A stretch of 64,000 bases of DNA from Novosphingobium sp. (lineage in GTDB: Bacteria; Pseudomonadota; Alphaproteobacteria; Sphingomonadales; Sphingomonadaceae): NCBI GenBank assembly GCA_017744735.1, contig JAGIAR010000003.1, positions 248,001 to 312,000 on the forward strand. Reading direction: 5' to 3'. Below the pieces are notes generated by a model. That model did not search any database and was not told the origin of the DNA. It saw only the letters and a program-made list of their open reading frames with translations. Positions within the stretch are counted from its first letter, which is position 1. The number at the start of each line of letters is the position of its first letter. Shown here in pieces: positions 26,321 to 35,377 of this stretch. The translations under genes were made by a program, and so were the position numbers.

Positions 26321-27544
26321 ATGAACACTCTCTACGCGACGACAGTCGCAAATGCGAAACCCAAGAATCGCGCCTATAAACTCTTCGACGGCGGCGGGCT
26401 TTATCTCTTTGTCCAGCCGGGCGGCAGCAAATTGTGGCGCATGGCTTATCGCTATCTCGAGAGACACCGCACGCTCGCGTTCGGAAAATGGCCTGATGTA
26501 AGCTTGGCCCAAGCACGATCGCGGCGAGACGAGGCGCGCGCAATTCTCGCTGCAGGCCAAGACCCCTCAGAAGAAAAGAAACGCGCGGTTGCGCGGGCGA
26601 GATTAGAGGCAAACGACACATTCAAAGCCATCGCAATCGAATGGACGGAAAAGAACGCCCGCGAAGGTATGGCGGCTATCACGCTCAGCAAGATCAGCTG
26701 GCTGCTCGACATGGCCTATCCCAAGATCGGCTCTCGCCGGATCGCCCAGATTACCGCCCTGGAAGTTCTCGGGGTCTTGCGAGCTGTAGAGGCGACAGGC
26801 CGCTATGAAAGCGCGAGAAGAATGCGGAGCGTACTCAGCCGGGTGTTCCGCTACGGCATCGCAACAGCGCGCGCCGAGCGCGATCCGGCAGCCGATCTGC
26901 GAGGCGCATTGACGGTCCCCAAAACCAAGCACCTTGCCGCAATCACCACGTCCAAGGGCGCCGGAGATCTGATGCGGGCGATCGAGGGCTATGGCGGCCA
27001 TCCGATTACGCTCATCGCACTCAAGCTCTCGGCTCATCTGTTCGTGCGCCCTGGCGAACTACGAAAGGCGGAATGGTCCGAATTCGATTTCGAGCGCATG
27101 GTCTGGGACATCCCGGAACACCGGATGAAGATGCGCCGCCCCCACCGCGTCCCGCTCTCCAACCAGGCGCTCGCTCTATTCGAGCAGCTGTGGGAGCTGA
27201 CGGGCACGGAGCGCTATTGCTTTCCCGGCTTTCGCAGCGCGCGGCGGCCAATGTCGGAAAACGCAGTCAACGCTGCTCTTCGGGCACTCGGCTTTGGCCC
27301 TGACGAGATGACCGCCCACGGCTTTCGAGCAATGGCTGCTACGCTGCTCAACGAAACCGGCAAGTTCAATCCAGATGCAATAGAACGACAACTGGCGCAC
27401 CTTGAGACCAACACCGTAAGGCGCGCCTACACGCGCGGGCAATACTGGGACGAACGGGTTACGATGATGCAGTTCTGGTCGGACGAACTGCATCGACTGC
27501 GCGACGGCGCAACGGTGGTGAAGCCCATTTTTGGCACGCGCTAA
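26321..27544 (+). CDS. Tyrosine integrase of the element (DUF4102 plus phage integrase domain)
   Basis: The 407-residue recombinase has an N-terminal arm-binding DUF4102-type domain (about 10-90, with YKLFDGGGLYLFVQPGG), a core-binding domain (about 100-200) and a catalytic domain. The catalytic residues are visible: Arg243 (FVRPGELRKAEW), His333 and Arg336 (HGFR), His360 and the Tyr370 nucleophile (RRAYTRG). It integrates and, with a directionality factor, excises the element at the tRNA-Leu 3' end. The ATG at 26321 directly follows the inverted repeat. An upstream in-frame ATG at 26279 would put the repeat inside the coding region and adds no homologous residues. Confidence 0.92.
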   Translation: MNTLYATTVANAKPKNRAYKLFDGGGLYLFVQPGGSKLWRMAYRYLERHRTLAFGKWPDVSLAQARSRRDEARAILAAGQDPSEEKKRAVARARLEANDTFKAIAIEWTEKNAREGMAAITLSKISWLLDMAYPKIGSRRIAQITALEVLGVLRAVEATGRYESARRMRSVLSRVFRYGIATARAERDPAADLRGALTVPKTKHLAAITTSKGAGDLMRAIEGYGGHPITLIALKLSAHLFVRPGELRKAEWSEFDFERMVWDIPEHRMKMRRPHRVPLSNQALALFEQLWELTGTERYCFPGFRSARRPMSENAVNAALRALGFGPDEMTAHGFRAMAATLLNETGKFNPDAIERQLAHLETNTVRRAYTRGQYWDERVTMMQFWSDELHRLRDGATVVKPIFGTR

Positions 27545-27569
27545 TCGCTTCAATTCTGCAAACGATCCG

Positions 27570-29531
27570 TCAGATTGAGGGTCCCCCTCGACCCCGGCCG
27601 AAACGCCAGTCGACTCCCGAATCCCGCAGGATTCCGGTTGCACTCTTACCGATATAGGGTTCAAGCACATCCCGCCAAGGCACGAGCGTGAAGTCCCGCG
27701 ACCGCTCGAGAACCGCATGACTGCCGCTTTCGAGATCAATGCGCCGGGCGACGATGCCCTCGACGCGGTCGCCGCTATGCGTCGGCACGAAAGACTTGCC
27801 GAGCTCGCGGGACACAGCCTCACCAACGCGCTGCAACTCCCTCTGCCGCAATTGCCGGAGCATGTCCGGGCGGAACCGAAGCTCGCCTGCCTGGACCTCC
27901 GCCAGCCCCTGCTCGACCAGCCACTGGCGCCGGGCGGCGAGCGCCGCTTTCACTTCACGGCCGTAGCCGACGTCCCGGAGGACGAGTTGCTGCTTCTCGC
28001 TCACCTGACGGTCAAGCCAGGTGGGAGCTTCGACCATCGCCAGTTTCCCGACGGGCGAGCGCGAAAGGATTGTGAGGGACACTGGCCTGGCGCGCCGCCG
28101 GCGCTGCGCGAATAGCGCCGCCCGTTCGAGATGGTCCTCCGAGATCGACCAATTGCCCTCGACCAGCCTCACCGGCCCGAGGCCCATACGGCGCATCGCT
28201 TCCAGCCTGCGCACATGGCTTGCTGCGTAGGCTTCGCTCGCCTGCGGATCGTGACGGAGGTGCAGGTCGATCGAGTAGCGACCGCCGTTGGCGCGCGCAA
28301 CCGCATCGACGACGCGGTCCGCGCTCGTCGGTTCGGCTCGGGTCGGCTCGATCCTAACCGTAACGTTTTCTGGTACCGGAGGGGTCTCGTCACCACTCCC
28401 GATATCGACATAATGCACCCGGCCATCGACGCCATCGATGATCATGAAATGCCGGTCGCGATGTTCGTCGGAAATGCCACGGCAGATGAGCCGCCCGACG
28501 ACGGGCGCTTGCAGGTCGGGCGCAACCACTTGCTCGACTCCGGCGCGGTCAAGCCGGCGCCTGGTCAGTTCACGCTGCATGAGGCGAATGATGTCGCCGC
28601 GCTCACCCATGCGGCGCAGCGTCTCCTCGAGCCTCTCAGCGAGCCGGTAGCGACCACCGCCCAGGTCCTCGGCGAGGTCCATCGCCTTGAGCTTGCGCAA
28701 ACGCCCGGCGGCGATCGATTGCTGGAAGGGATCGTTGTTCATCGGCGAGACCTCCCGCGCGCTATCCATCCGCCTGAGCAACCGGCGGTCGATCGCGGTC
28801 AGCCGCTCCTGGTCGACATCGTGGCGGAGGCGCGTCTCGATCTCTCGATCCGTCCTCGGTCCCAGGTCGAGTGTCACCAGCTCCGATGCACGTTCGCGCA
28901 GCCCGTGGGCAATATATTCGCGGGCAATGATGAGATTATCGCCCCGGTCGTCCACACCACGCAGGACGATATGCGTATGGGGACGATCGGTGTTGAAGTG
29001 ATCGACCGCAACCCAATCGAGCCTTGTGCCGAGGTCCTGTTCGACCTGCGCCATGAGCCGCCGCACGTAAGGCTTGAGATCGGTGTATTCCGCTCCATCC
29101 TCCGCGGAAACGATAAAACGGAATTGGTGGCGGTCTTCGGTCGTTCGCCTCAGAAACTCACCGCCGTCGGCATGGTCGCTTTGTGGACCGTAGAGTTCGC
29201 CCGGCAAGCCCTCGCGCGTGACCCCGTCGCGCTGGATGTAGCGCATGTGCGCCCGTGCAACTTGGCCGCCCTTCCCACCAAGCCGAACCAGGCTCGCTTT
29301 AACCATCGCGCGTCGTCCCCGAAACCCGGCCAGCCGATCACGGCTCGACAACAGCCGCCCCAGGCTCGCGCCACGCCCGATCCTGCTACCGTCGAAACGC
29401 TGTGAGCGGACGCCCGTCCGGTTCCCGGCAAGCCGCGCCGCGGCGAGGATCCGGCCGCCATATTTGAGGATCTGCTTGCCATCCCTGCCGCGCTTGCGGC
29501 CGAGTTCCGGCGTGAAGTCATCATCGGGCAC
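27570..29531 (-). CDS. Relaxase/mobilisation nuclease with DUF3363 domain
   Basis: The 653-residue product belongs to the VirD2-like relaxases with a DUF3363 C-terminal part. It has HMRYIQRDG (Tyr98, likely nicking tyrosine) and the metal-binding histidines His178 and HTH at 185-187 (RPHTHIVLRG). It nicks the transfer origin and pilots the DNA strand during conjugation. The GTG start at 29531 has CGGAG 7 bases upstream; the frame is open 29 codons further but without homology. It ends the reverse-strand block HTH-traF-transglycosylase-unknown-relaxase, the same order I remember for rdfS-traF-msi107-rlxS of ICEMlSymR7A. Confidence 0.88.
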   Translation of the reverse strand: MPDDDFTPELGRKRGRDGKQILKYGGRILAAARLAGNRTGVRSQRFDGSRIGRGASLGRLLSSRDRLAGFRGRRAMVKASLVRLGGKGGQVARAHMRYIQRDGVTREGLPGELYGPQSDHADGGEFLRRTTEDRHQFRFIVSAEDGAEYTDLKPYVRRLMAQVEQDLGTRLDWVAVDHFNTDRPHTHIVLRGVDDRGDNLIIAREYIAHGLRERASELVTLDLGPRTDREIETRLRHDVDQERLTAIDRRLLRRMDSAREVSPMNNDPFQQSIAAGRLRKLKAMDLAEDLGGGRYRLAERLEETLRRMGERGDIIRLMQRELTRRRLDRAGVEQVVAPDLQAPVVGRLICRGISDEHRDRHFMIIDGVDGRVHYVDIGSGDETPPVPENVTVRIEPTRAEPTSADRVVDAVARANGGRYSIDLHLRHDPQASEAYAASHVRRLEAMRRMGLGPVRLVEGNWSISEDHLERAALFAQRRRRARPVSLTILSRSPVGKLAMVEAPTWLDRQVSEKQQLVLRDVGYGREVKAALAARRQWLVEQGLAEVQAGELRFRPDMLRQLRQRELQRVGEAVSRELGKSFVPTHSGDRVEGIVARRIDLESGSHAVLERSRDFTLVPWRDVLEPYIGKSATGILRDSGVDWRFGRGRGGPSI

Positions 29532-29782
29532 CGAAGCACTCCGGAGTCTCGCTATTTGGGGCAGACAACGGCGAGTTCTTGCCGTTTTGGACCACCATGT
29601 CTCGCAGGCGGCGTGCATAGTCTCCTAAAAAATCGATGTGCAGACAAAGACTTACGCAGGGTCGGGAGACATTGCCTTTATCTTGTTTCCCCTCTCTTCC
29701 TTGCTGCTCCTCCCCTCGGACCAAAAAAGGGGAAGAGACGACCCCAGACCGGCCTCGCCTCTCCCCGCACACGAGCTGCTGC
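29532..29782. other. Non-coding 251 bases upstream of the relaxase, candidate oriT region
   Basis: No convincing gene is present. This stretch is clearly more A/T-rich (for example around 29618-29720) than its neighbours. It contains partly complementary tracts (cccctctcttcc near 29689 and ggggaagag near 29729). Relaxase genes usually lie next to their transfer origin, so this is the best place for it; no known nic site was recognised. Confidence 0.3.
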
Positions 29783-30142
29783 TCAAGGCGCACGGAACAT
29801 CGCGTCCCGCGCCATCGCCAGCGATCTGAATTGCCGACATCGTATCATCGAGTGGGCCTGGCCGTTGCCGGTCACCAGCATAGTTGCGCAGAACCAGACG
29901 CCATCGAACCGCCCGCATATCGCTATCCGATCGAGCTCGAATTCGTCGTCATCCGCGTTTTCATGGGCACCGATCCAGCGTTCTTCGACCCGTGCATCCC
30001 AGCGGAAGTCGATCTCTTCCGCGTCCAGAAACCGGCCCGCCAAGGCTTCGCCCGCCCCTCGCCCGAACTCAATTTCGAGCCCGGCCCTGAGTGCTTCCAA
30101 GACGCGATCAGACGCCGTTCCGATGCTTTGAGAGATTTCCAT
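29783..30142 (-). CDS. Small protein of unknown function in the transfer block
   Basis: The 119-residue product is not a family I can name. It is acidic (AHENADDDEFELD), without signal peptide or membrane segment. The start at 30142 was chosen because AAGGAG sits 7 bases upstream; the same frame is open for another 86 codons but that part is low-complexity, arginine- and proline-rich, and contains the non-coding gap. It lies between the lytic transglycosylase and the relaxase genes and is read in the same direction. Confidence 0.7.
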   Translation of the reverse strand: MEISQSIGTASDRVLEALRAGLEIEFGRGAGEALAGRFLDAEEIDFRWDARVEERWIGAHENADDDEFELDRIAICGRFDGVWFCATMLVTGNGQAHSMIRCRQFRSLAMARDAMFRAP

Positions 30143-30377
30143 TGTCCGCTCCTTGCGCTTCGTTCCCACCATCGGGAACGGCGTCCGGGAGACGGGTGGC
30201 GGAGCGGCTGTCAGGGCCGCCGGAGCGTAAGCGAAAGCGCCGCGAAGCGGATGCGGGGGGAACCGATTTGCATCGCAAATCGGGGGGTACCCGCGGGCCT
30301 TGAAAGCCGCTTCGCCACCCGCCACGATGGGTCTTTCGAGACGAGCTTCCTCCTTCACCACCCTGCGCGGCGCCCGC

Positions 30378-30989
30378 TCACTTGCCCCGCGAGAGCGCAA
30401 AGAACAGCGGCGATGCAGGCGACGAGACCCACGCGGCGCTTTCGTCGGTCCCTAACTCCTCGCGCAAGGCGAAGATCTGCCCGGAACGAGGCGAGCGGGC
30501 GGAAACAATATCGGCTCCGTCCTCCCGGGACGCGACCGTGGCGACATAGGAGACCGTTTCAGGAGGGAGCGCGCGGCCTCCCGCAAGACGCTCGGCGTAG
30601 CGCGTGGGACCGGCATTATAGGCTGCGAAAAGTCCAGGATAGCCGAAGCGCTCGTACATCAGTCGCAGATAAAACGTTCCGGCGAGGATATTGTCGCGAG
30701 GATCGTCCGGATTGGTACCAAGGCCGAGCCGAGCGCGCATCTCGCCCCAGGTTGCCGGCATCAGCTGCATGAGTCCCATTGCGCCGGCCGCCGAGCGGAT
30801 GGGCCGCCCGTCCTGGGTGGTTCGACCCCGGGTTTCGACGTAGATCACCCGCTCGATCCAGGCGGCGGGAATGCCGAACCGGCTCGACGCCTGGACAGTA
30901 TAGGGCCGCCAGTCGGCGACAGACTCTGCCCGTCCAGCACCTGCGATGGCGAGCATCGCTGCTCCGATCCAGATCTTCAGCGCCGCCAT
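30378..30989 (-). CDS. Lytic transglycosylase of the transfer block
   Basis: The 203-residue protein has a signal peptide (about 1-21, AGAGRAE) and an SLT domain with the catalytic glutamate in VIYVETRGR and the motifs AAGAMGLMQLMPATWG and FAAYNAGPTRYAERL. It opens peptidoglycan so the transfer apparatus can assemble. Its start lies inside the end of traF (13-base overlap). It corresponds in position to msi107 of the R7A element, as I remember it. Confidence 0.9.
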   Translation of the reverse strand: MAALKIWIGAAMLAIAGAGRAESVADWRPYTVQASSRFGIPAAWIERVIYVETRGRTTQDGRPIRSAAGAMGLMQLMPATWGEMRARLGLGTNPDDPRDNILAGTFYLRLMYERFGYPGLFAAYNAGPTRYAERLAGGRALPPETVSYVATVASREDGADIVSARSPRSGQIFALREELGTDESAAWVSSPASPLFFALSRGK

Positions 30990-31543
30990 AGAAGGCGTGC
31001 CTTTCCGATTATGTCGGCGGCATCCGTCACTCCGAAATAGCGCCCGTCGAACGATGCGGCTGAGTCCATGAGGAGGAACAGCTGGCGACCGCGCAAACGC
31101 CGGCAGCCCGACCAGGCAGGCAGTGCTCGGCCGGCTCCGTCCGCGGAACGGCGCCGTGCGACCACGCGGTCATTCACCAGGACAACCGAGCCGAAGGCGC
31201 AGACATCGTCTCCTGGTCCCGCCGCTACTCGTTTAACCAGCGGCACGTTCATCGGCAAATACCGGCGCTCTGCCGCCAGGCGCCGGAAGTCCGCGGGTAC
31301 ACGCGCGACGACCATGTCGCCCGGTTCCAGGGGCGCATCGGGAGATACTCGGTAAAGTCCGACCGGCGCGCTGGAGCTGACGTTCCAAACCAGTCTCGGG
31401 CGCGGTGGAAATGCAGCGCAAAGGAGCAGGATACCGCCGCCGAGCACGGTAAGAGCAATTCGCCTGCGCAAACGTCCGAGCCGTCGTTTCCGCGCGCGCA
31501 GCGCTTCCCCGGCAGCAAGCAGGAGCGCGGAGTTCCGGTTCAT
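30977..31543 (-). CDS. traF: TraF-type S26 signal peptidase (conjugal transfer)
   Basis: The 188-residue protein has a basic N-terminus, one membrane segment (about 30-46, ALTVLGGGILLLCAAFPP) and an S26 peptidase domain. The catalytic serine is in SSSAPVGLYRV and the lysine in VPLVKRVAAGPGD. TraF matures and cyclises the conjugative pilin in related systems. It starts within the stop of the HTH gene (ATGA overlap) and overlaps the transglycosylase gene. Confidence 0.88.
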   Translation of the reverse strand: MNRNSALLLAAGEALRARKRRLGRLRRRIALTVLGGGILLLCAAFPPRPRLVWNVSSSAPVGLYRVSPDAPLEPGDMVVARVPADFRRLAAERRYLPMNVPLVKRVAAGPGDDVCAFGSVVLVNDRVVARRRSADGAGRALPAWSGCRRLRGRQLFLLMDSAASFDGRYFGVTDAADIIGKARLLWRR

Positions 31544-31770
31544 CGGCGTCCCTCCCGAGGGACACTCCCGAGGCTCCAGCGATCAAGATCGTCGATATGA
31601 TATTGGACGAGGTGACCGTGGCGCCTGAATTCGGGGCCAGCCCCAGCGCGGCGAAGGCGCTTCAAGGACTTTGCCGATATTTTAAGATAGGCGGCTGCCT
31701 GATCGGTATTGAGGAAGGGCGAGCCGCGCTTGGCGCGGTTCGCCCGGTCGATTTCGGTATCATTGTCCAT
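31540..31770 (-). CDS. Excisionase-like helix-turn-helix protein, probable recombination directionality factor (RdfS-like)
   Basis: The 76-residue protein consists mostly of an excisionase/MerR-like winged HTH: FLNTDQAAAYLKISAKSLKR, then GAGPEFRRHGHLVQYHIDDL. Such proteins bend DNA at the attachment site so the tyrosine integrase excises the element. It is the first gene of the transfer block and overlaps traF, the same rdfS-traF order as in ICEMlSymR7A. The role as directionality factor is inferred from family and position. Confidence 0.8.
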   Translation of the reverse strand: MDNDTEIDRANRAKRGSPFLNTDQAAAYLKISAKSLKRLRRAGAGPEFRRHGHLVQYHIDDLDRWSLGSVPREGRR

Positions 31771-31894
31771 GGAGGCGGGACCTGCTGCTCGCGGCCCGGA
31801 ATGGGCCGCGCTGCCCCGAGCTTTGCCCGGAAAGGCCAGATGCGGGAGTGTCGAAAACCTTTGCGGTGTTTCGACACCCCCGACCGGGCGCTTG

Positions 31895-32194
31895 TCAGCG
31901 TGACCAGATCAGTCTGTGCTCGCCTCCATCACCCTGAACGAGCTGGGCGTAAATGGGCGCGGGAAGCGAGGGATCGTCGATCTTCATCGAGAGATATTCG
32001 GCGCCTGTCTCTCGCGCGACCTTGGTCCAGCCCGCACCGATTTCGACGGCACCGGCGAATACGCGATGGTCGGGGGCCTTATCGTTGTCGCGTTCAACAG
32101 GACGGATAGCCGCTTTGACGTTGAGCGTGAGGGTGCGGATGGTGCCGGAATAGAGGCCCGCTTCATCTCGGGTGAAGGTTCCGATCTGTGCCAT
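31895..32194 (-). CDS. DUF736 family protein
   Basis: The 99-residue product begins MAQIGTFTRDEAGLYSGTIR and continues with the DUF736 core (TKVARETGAEYLSMKIDDPS). These small proteins are common on alphaproteobacterial plasmids and integrative elements; their function is not established. The frame is open far upstream, but the homologous part starts here. Confidence 0.85.
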   Translation of the reverse strand: MAQIGTFTRDEAGLYSGTIRTLTLNVKAAIRPVERDNDKAPDHRVFAGAVEIGAGWTKVARETGAEYLSMKIDDPSLPAPIYAQLVQGDGGEHRLIWSR

Positions 32195-32761
32195 GTTCAA
32201 GTTTCCTTTTGCTCGCGAAACCGCCCGATGCGGTCTCGACGGGCGGACGCGAGCGGCAGACGACCCGGCGCCGCACCGGCATGGCCGAAGCGTCAGCGAA
32301 GGACGCGGCCCAAGGGCTTTCTTGCCGCGCGAGGAGGACGCAAAGCGGTCGGGGAAGAAAGTTCGAGGGATCGCGTTGCGGCGCCGGATTGTTTGCCGCA
32401 GGACGCCAATGGAGACGAGACCTCCGGGCAAACGCGATGAAGGGACAATCTCGGTTACAGGTAGGCACCGGTCTTCGGCAATGCAGGCCTGCCGGACGCT
32501 GTCCAGACGATTTGCAAAAACCTGTCGAGCGCCAATCCATCGCAGGCTCAAATGCGTTTTCCGACGCCCTCGCTTCTGCCCAGACACACGCCCCAAGCCG
32601 ATACTTTTAGCGAGGTCGCGGCGCATTTCGGCTTAGTCGGGCATAGCATTGGTCACAGGTGCGTAGGGGACAGCCCTGACGCGACGCCCGCACTCCAAAT
32701 CCGTATCGCCACCACCGGTTTGATGCGTGACATTACAGCTTCCCGAAAGCGGAGAAGCACA
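32195..32761. other. Intergenic region between DUF736 and the serine recombinase
   Basis: These 567 bases separate two divergent genes. Open frames cross it on both strands but none has a ribosome site or recognisable protein. It should contain the promoters of both flanking genes; I could not pick them out with confidence. Confidence 0.4.
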
Positions 32762-34588
32762 ATGTCCGATGAGCACATGTCGTCCCTCAAGCGCTGCGCC
32801 ATTTATACCCGCAAGAGCACCAACCTGCGGCTCGACCGCGAGACCAACTCTCTCGAAACGCAGCGGGAGATCTGCGGAGCCTATATCACCAGCCAGAAAT
32901 ACCGCGGTTGGGTCGAGCTGCCCAAGCGCTACGATGACGGCAACCAGTCGGGCAGCGGTCTCGAGCGCCCCGCGCTGACCGAGTTGATGAAGGATATCGA
33001 GGCGGGACAGATCGATGCAGTGGTGGTCTACAAGATAGATCGCCTAACGCGTAGCCTGATGGATTTCGTGAGGCTGGTCGAGCTCTTCGACCATCAGGGC
33101 ATAGCGCTCGTATCGATTTCCCAGACGTTCGATACTTCCGACAGCATGGGCCGGATGGTGCTCAATATCCTGCTTACCTTCTCCCAGTTCGAGCGCGAGC
33201 TGATCGCGGAACGGGTCCGCGACAGCATCCGTATGCGAAAGCGCCACGGCAAGATCCATGGCGGGCTTCCGCCGTTCGGATATGTCTCGACGCCCGCCGG
33301 ATTGCGCATCGTAGATGAGGAAGCCGAGATCGTCCGTCTGATCTTCAGCGAGTTCCTTCGCAGCAGGCGCTATACGACGGTTATGAACGTCGTGCGGGAG
33401 CGGGGCCTGCGCCACAGCGTCAAACAGTCGCGCAACGGAGTAGCGCGCGGCGGAAATCCGATCGGGGCCGGCACAGTCTACGGCATCCTGCGAAGCCCGA
33501 TCTATGTCGGCGAGATCCAGGGACACGACAGGACCTATCCGGGCAGACACGAGCCCATCATCACGAGGGAGACCTGGGAAACCGCGCAGGCCATTACCGC
33601 CGAGCGGGCCCGCAAAACGCCGCATTCCAAGCAGACCAACCATTTTCTCGCCGGCCTGCTATGGGACGATCTCGGCCGGCACATGCTGCTCGACGTCGAC
33701 TGGCACCGCGGCCAACCCTATTTCTGCTACGCGTCGAGCAATGCGATGTGGTCGCAAGCCGAGTATCGCCGCGCATATCGCAGCAACGCGGATCGGCTCG
33801 AACGGCTCGTGATCGCCTCGGTGTGCGAGTTTCTCGGAGATCGCCGCAGGCTGCGCCGGGCGCTCAGGAGCCTCGGCCTGTTCGGTGAGGAGCTGGACAA
33901 GCTCACGATACGAGGAAAGTCCGCTGCAGCGCACCTCGAGGAGGTACCGCCGGAATGGAGGGAGGAGCTGTTCGCCGCACTGCTCCTGCGCATCGAGATC
34001 GGCGAGCACGACATGTCGATCGTCTTCCGCTCGCTTGAACTGAGGCGCCTGCTGGCCTGGAACGGCAAGACTCCGTTCCGCGGCCGCGCCGCCGACTGGC
34101 CCTGCAGCGACGCGCGCTATATCCTCGACATCGAGGTAACGGCGATATCGGGCGAGCGCTGGCCGGTCGTGCATATCAACCAGCGACCCGCCGGGACACG
34201 ATGCACCCCGGACCGCAAGCTCGTCGGCTTGCTCCAGCGGGCGCGCAGGGCGCAGCGCCTGGTAGAGGAACGGCGCGAGGAGCCTGTGGAACAGCTTGCG
34301 TTTGAGTTGAGCTGCCGGCCGGGCCATTTCGGGCGGCTCATACGGCTCAACTATCTCGCGCCCGACATCGTCACGGCGATCCTTGATGGAACCCAACCGG
34401 AAAACCTGACACGCGCCACGCTGCTCAAGGCGAACCTCCCCACCGACTGGGCACTGCAGCGAAAACTGCTGGGTTTCGAGGCTCCCCGCCGGGCGCCAAT
34501 ACCGAGACGATTGTTCGGACGCGGAATGTGGCCGGAGGGTCCAGCTCCGAAAGGCGCCGAGCGGCCGCCTCCAGACAACGGGCAATAG
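32762..34588 (+). CDS. Large serine recombinase
   Basis: The 608-residue protein starts with a resolvase catalytic domain (about 10-165): nucleophile Ser19 in AIYTRKST, then SLETQREICGAYI, YDDGNQSGSGLERPAL, VVVYKIDRLTRSLMDF and SQFERELIAERVRDSI. A Recombinase domain follows (about 180-290, GGLPPFGYVSTPAG and NPIGAGTVYGILRSPIY), then a long C-terminal part without a clear zinc ribbon. It may integrate a nested element or act in DNA inversion. The ATG has cggagaag upstream. It sits in the middle of an element that already has a tyrosine integrase. Confidence 0.88.
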   Translation: MSDEHMSSLKRCAIYTRKSTNLRLDRETNSLETQREICGAYITSQKYRGWVELPKRYDDGNQSGSGLERPALTELMKDIEAGQIDAVVVYKIDRLTRSLMDFVRLVELFDHQGIALVSISQTFDTSDSMGRMVLNILLTFSQFERELIAERVRDSIRMRKRHGKIHGGLPPFGYVSTPAGLRIVDEEAEIVRLIFSEFLRSRRYTTVMNVVRERGLRHSVKQSRNGVARGGNPIGAGTVYGILRSPIYVGEIQGHDRTYPGRHEPIITRETWETAQAITAERARKTPHSKQTNHFLAGLLWDDLGRHMLLDVDWHRGQPYFCYASSNAMWSQAEYRRAYRSNADRLERLVIASVCEFLGDRRRLRRALRSLGLFGEELDKLTIRGKSAAAHLEEVPPEWREELFAALLLRIEIGEHDMSIVFRSLELRRLLAWNGKTPFRGRAADWPCSDARYILDIEVTAISGERWPVVHINQRPAGTRCTPDRKLVGLLQRARRAQRLVEERREEPVEQLAFELSCRPGHFGRLIRLNYLAPDIVTAILDGTQPENLTRATLLKANLPTDWALQRKLLGFEAPRRAPIPRRLFGRGMWPEGPAPKGAERPPPDNGQ

Positions 34589-34599
34589 CAAATCGGCAG

Positions 34600-34722
34600 C
34601 TACCCGTCCGGTTTGCGGACTCGCTTCCCGCCAATTCCGCACCGCAGCGCGCGAAGAAGCGAAGCGAGACTGGCGATCAGCGCGGCCAGCGCGGTGAGAA
34701 GTTCCGGGTCGGGATAGGCCAT
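34600..34722 (-). CDS. Possible 40-residue hydrophobic protein
   Basis: A good ribosome site (AAAGGAA, about 7 bases before ATG at 34722) precedes a 40-residue reading frame: MAYPDPELLTALAALIASLA, then a basic tail rich in Arg and Lys. It resembles a single-membrane-segment peptide. The frame upstream of the ATG is open but has no support. No family is recognised, so the call rests on start-site quality only. Confidence 0.4.
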   Translation of the reverse strand: MAYPDPELLTALAALIASLASLLRALRCGIGGKRVRKPDG

Positions 34723-35077
34723 GTCGAAGTTCCTTTCGACTCGATCAGATAACCAGATCGGTTCGTGTAGGAAAATGGATTCTGAAAAGCCTACTTCCCG
34801 GCGCCCAATGCCGCGTTCTGCGAAAAGGCGGGGCGGCCTCCTCAAGGAAGCCACCCCAAAAGGACGAGAACTCCGGACATTGCTGCCAGAGCCCTTCGGG
34901 TCGCATGAGAAGGCTAAGACAGTCGCAGCGGAGATGCCAGTCCCTTTGCTTCAGTGGTATTCCCTACGGCCGGGCTTGCAACTTGTGAGGCATTTCATGC
35001 CAATTCAGGCTGACGGGAGTGACTGCCGGCGATACCGGGTCTCGGCCGTCTTTCGCAGCTTGCACAGGGAGGGAGCG
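34723..35077. other. Intergenic region before the DUF3761 gene
   Basis: The plus-strand frame of the DUF3761 gene is open through this stretch, but its translation is low in hydrophobic residues and has no homology. I see no gene or repeat. Confidence 0.35.
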
Positions 35078-35377
35078 GTGGACAGGAAGAAAATGCACGC
35101 CATTCGGCTGGCCGCGGCGGCTTTGCTCGCCTCGACCGGCCCGCTCGCAAGCCTCGCAGGCGGAGTCGTCATGCTTGGCGCCCCCTCGGCGGCGGCGGCG
35201 CGCGGCTGCAGCAAGAGCTCCTACGTCAATTCCCGTGGGCGTTGCGTGCACCGCCCGGCCCGCTCAAGCTCGATCCCCCACGGGGCCAGCGCACAATGTC
35301 GCGACGGCACCTACAGCTTCAGCCAAAGCCGGCGGGGAACGTGCTCCTACCACGGAGGCGTCGCACGCTGGCTGTAG
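35078..35377 (+). CDS. DUF3761 family secreted protein
   Basis: The 99-residue product has a signal peptide (about 6-38, ending APSAAAARG) and the cysteine-rich DUF3761 core: GCSKSSYVNSRGRCVHRP and CRDGTYSFSQSRRGTCSYHG. The four cysteines suggest two disulfides in the periplasm. Function is unknown. The GTG at 35078 follows gggaggga closely; an ATG at 35093 with AGGA at a good distance is an equally possible start and would leave a normal signal peptide. Confidence 0.75.
   Translation: MDRKKMHAIRLAAAALLASTGPLASLAGGVVMLGAPSAAAARGCSKSSYVNSRGRCVHRPARSSSIPHGASAQCRDGTYSFSQSRRGTCSYHGGVARWL

Noticed and set aside
34721..35077. N-terminal extension of the DUF3761 protein
   Set aside because: It would place the signal peptide in the middle of the protein; the extension has no homology or ribosome site.
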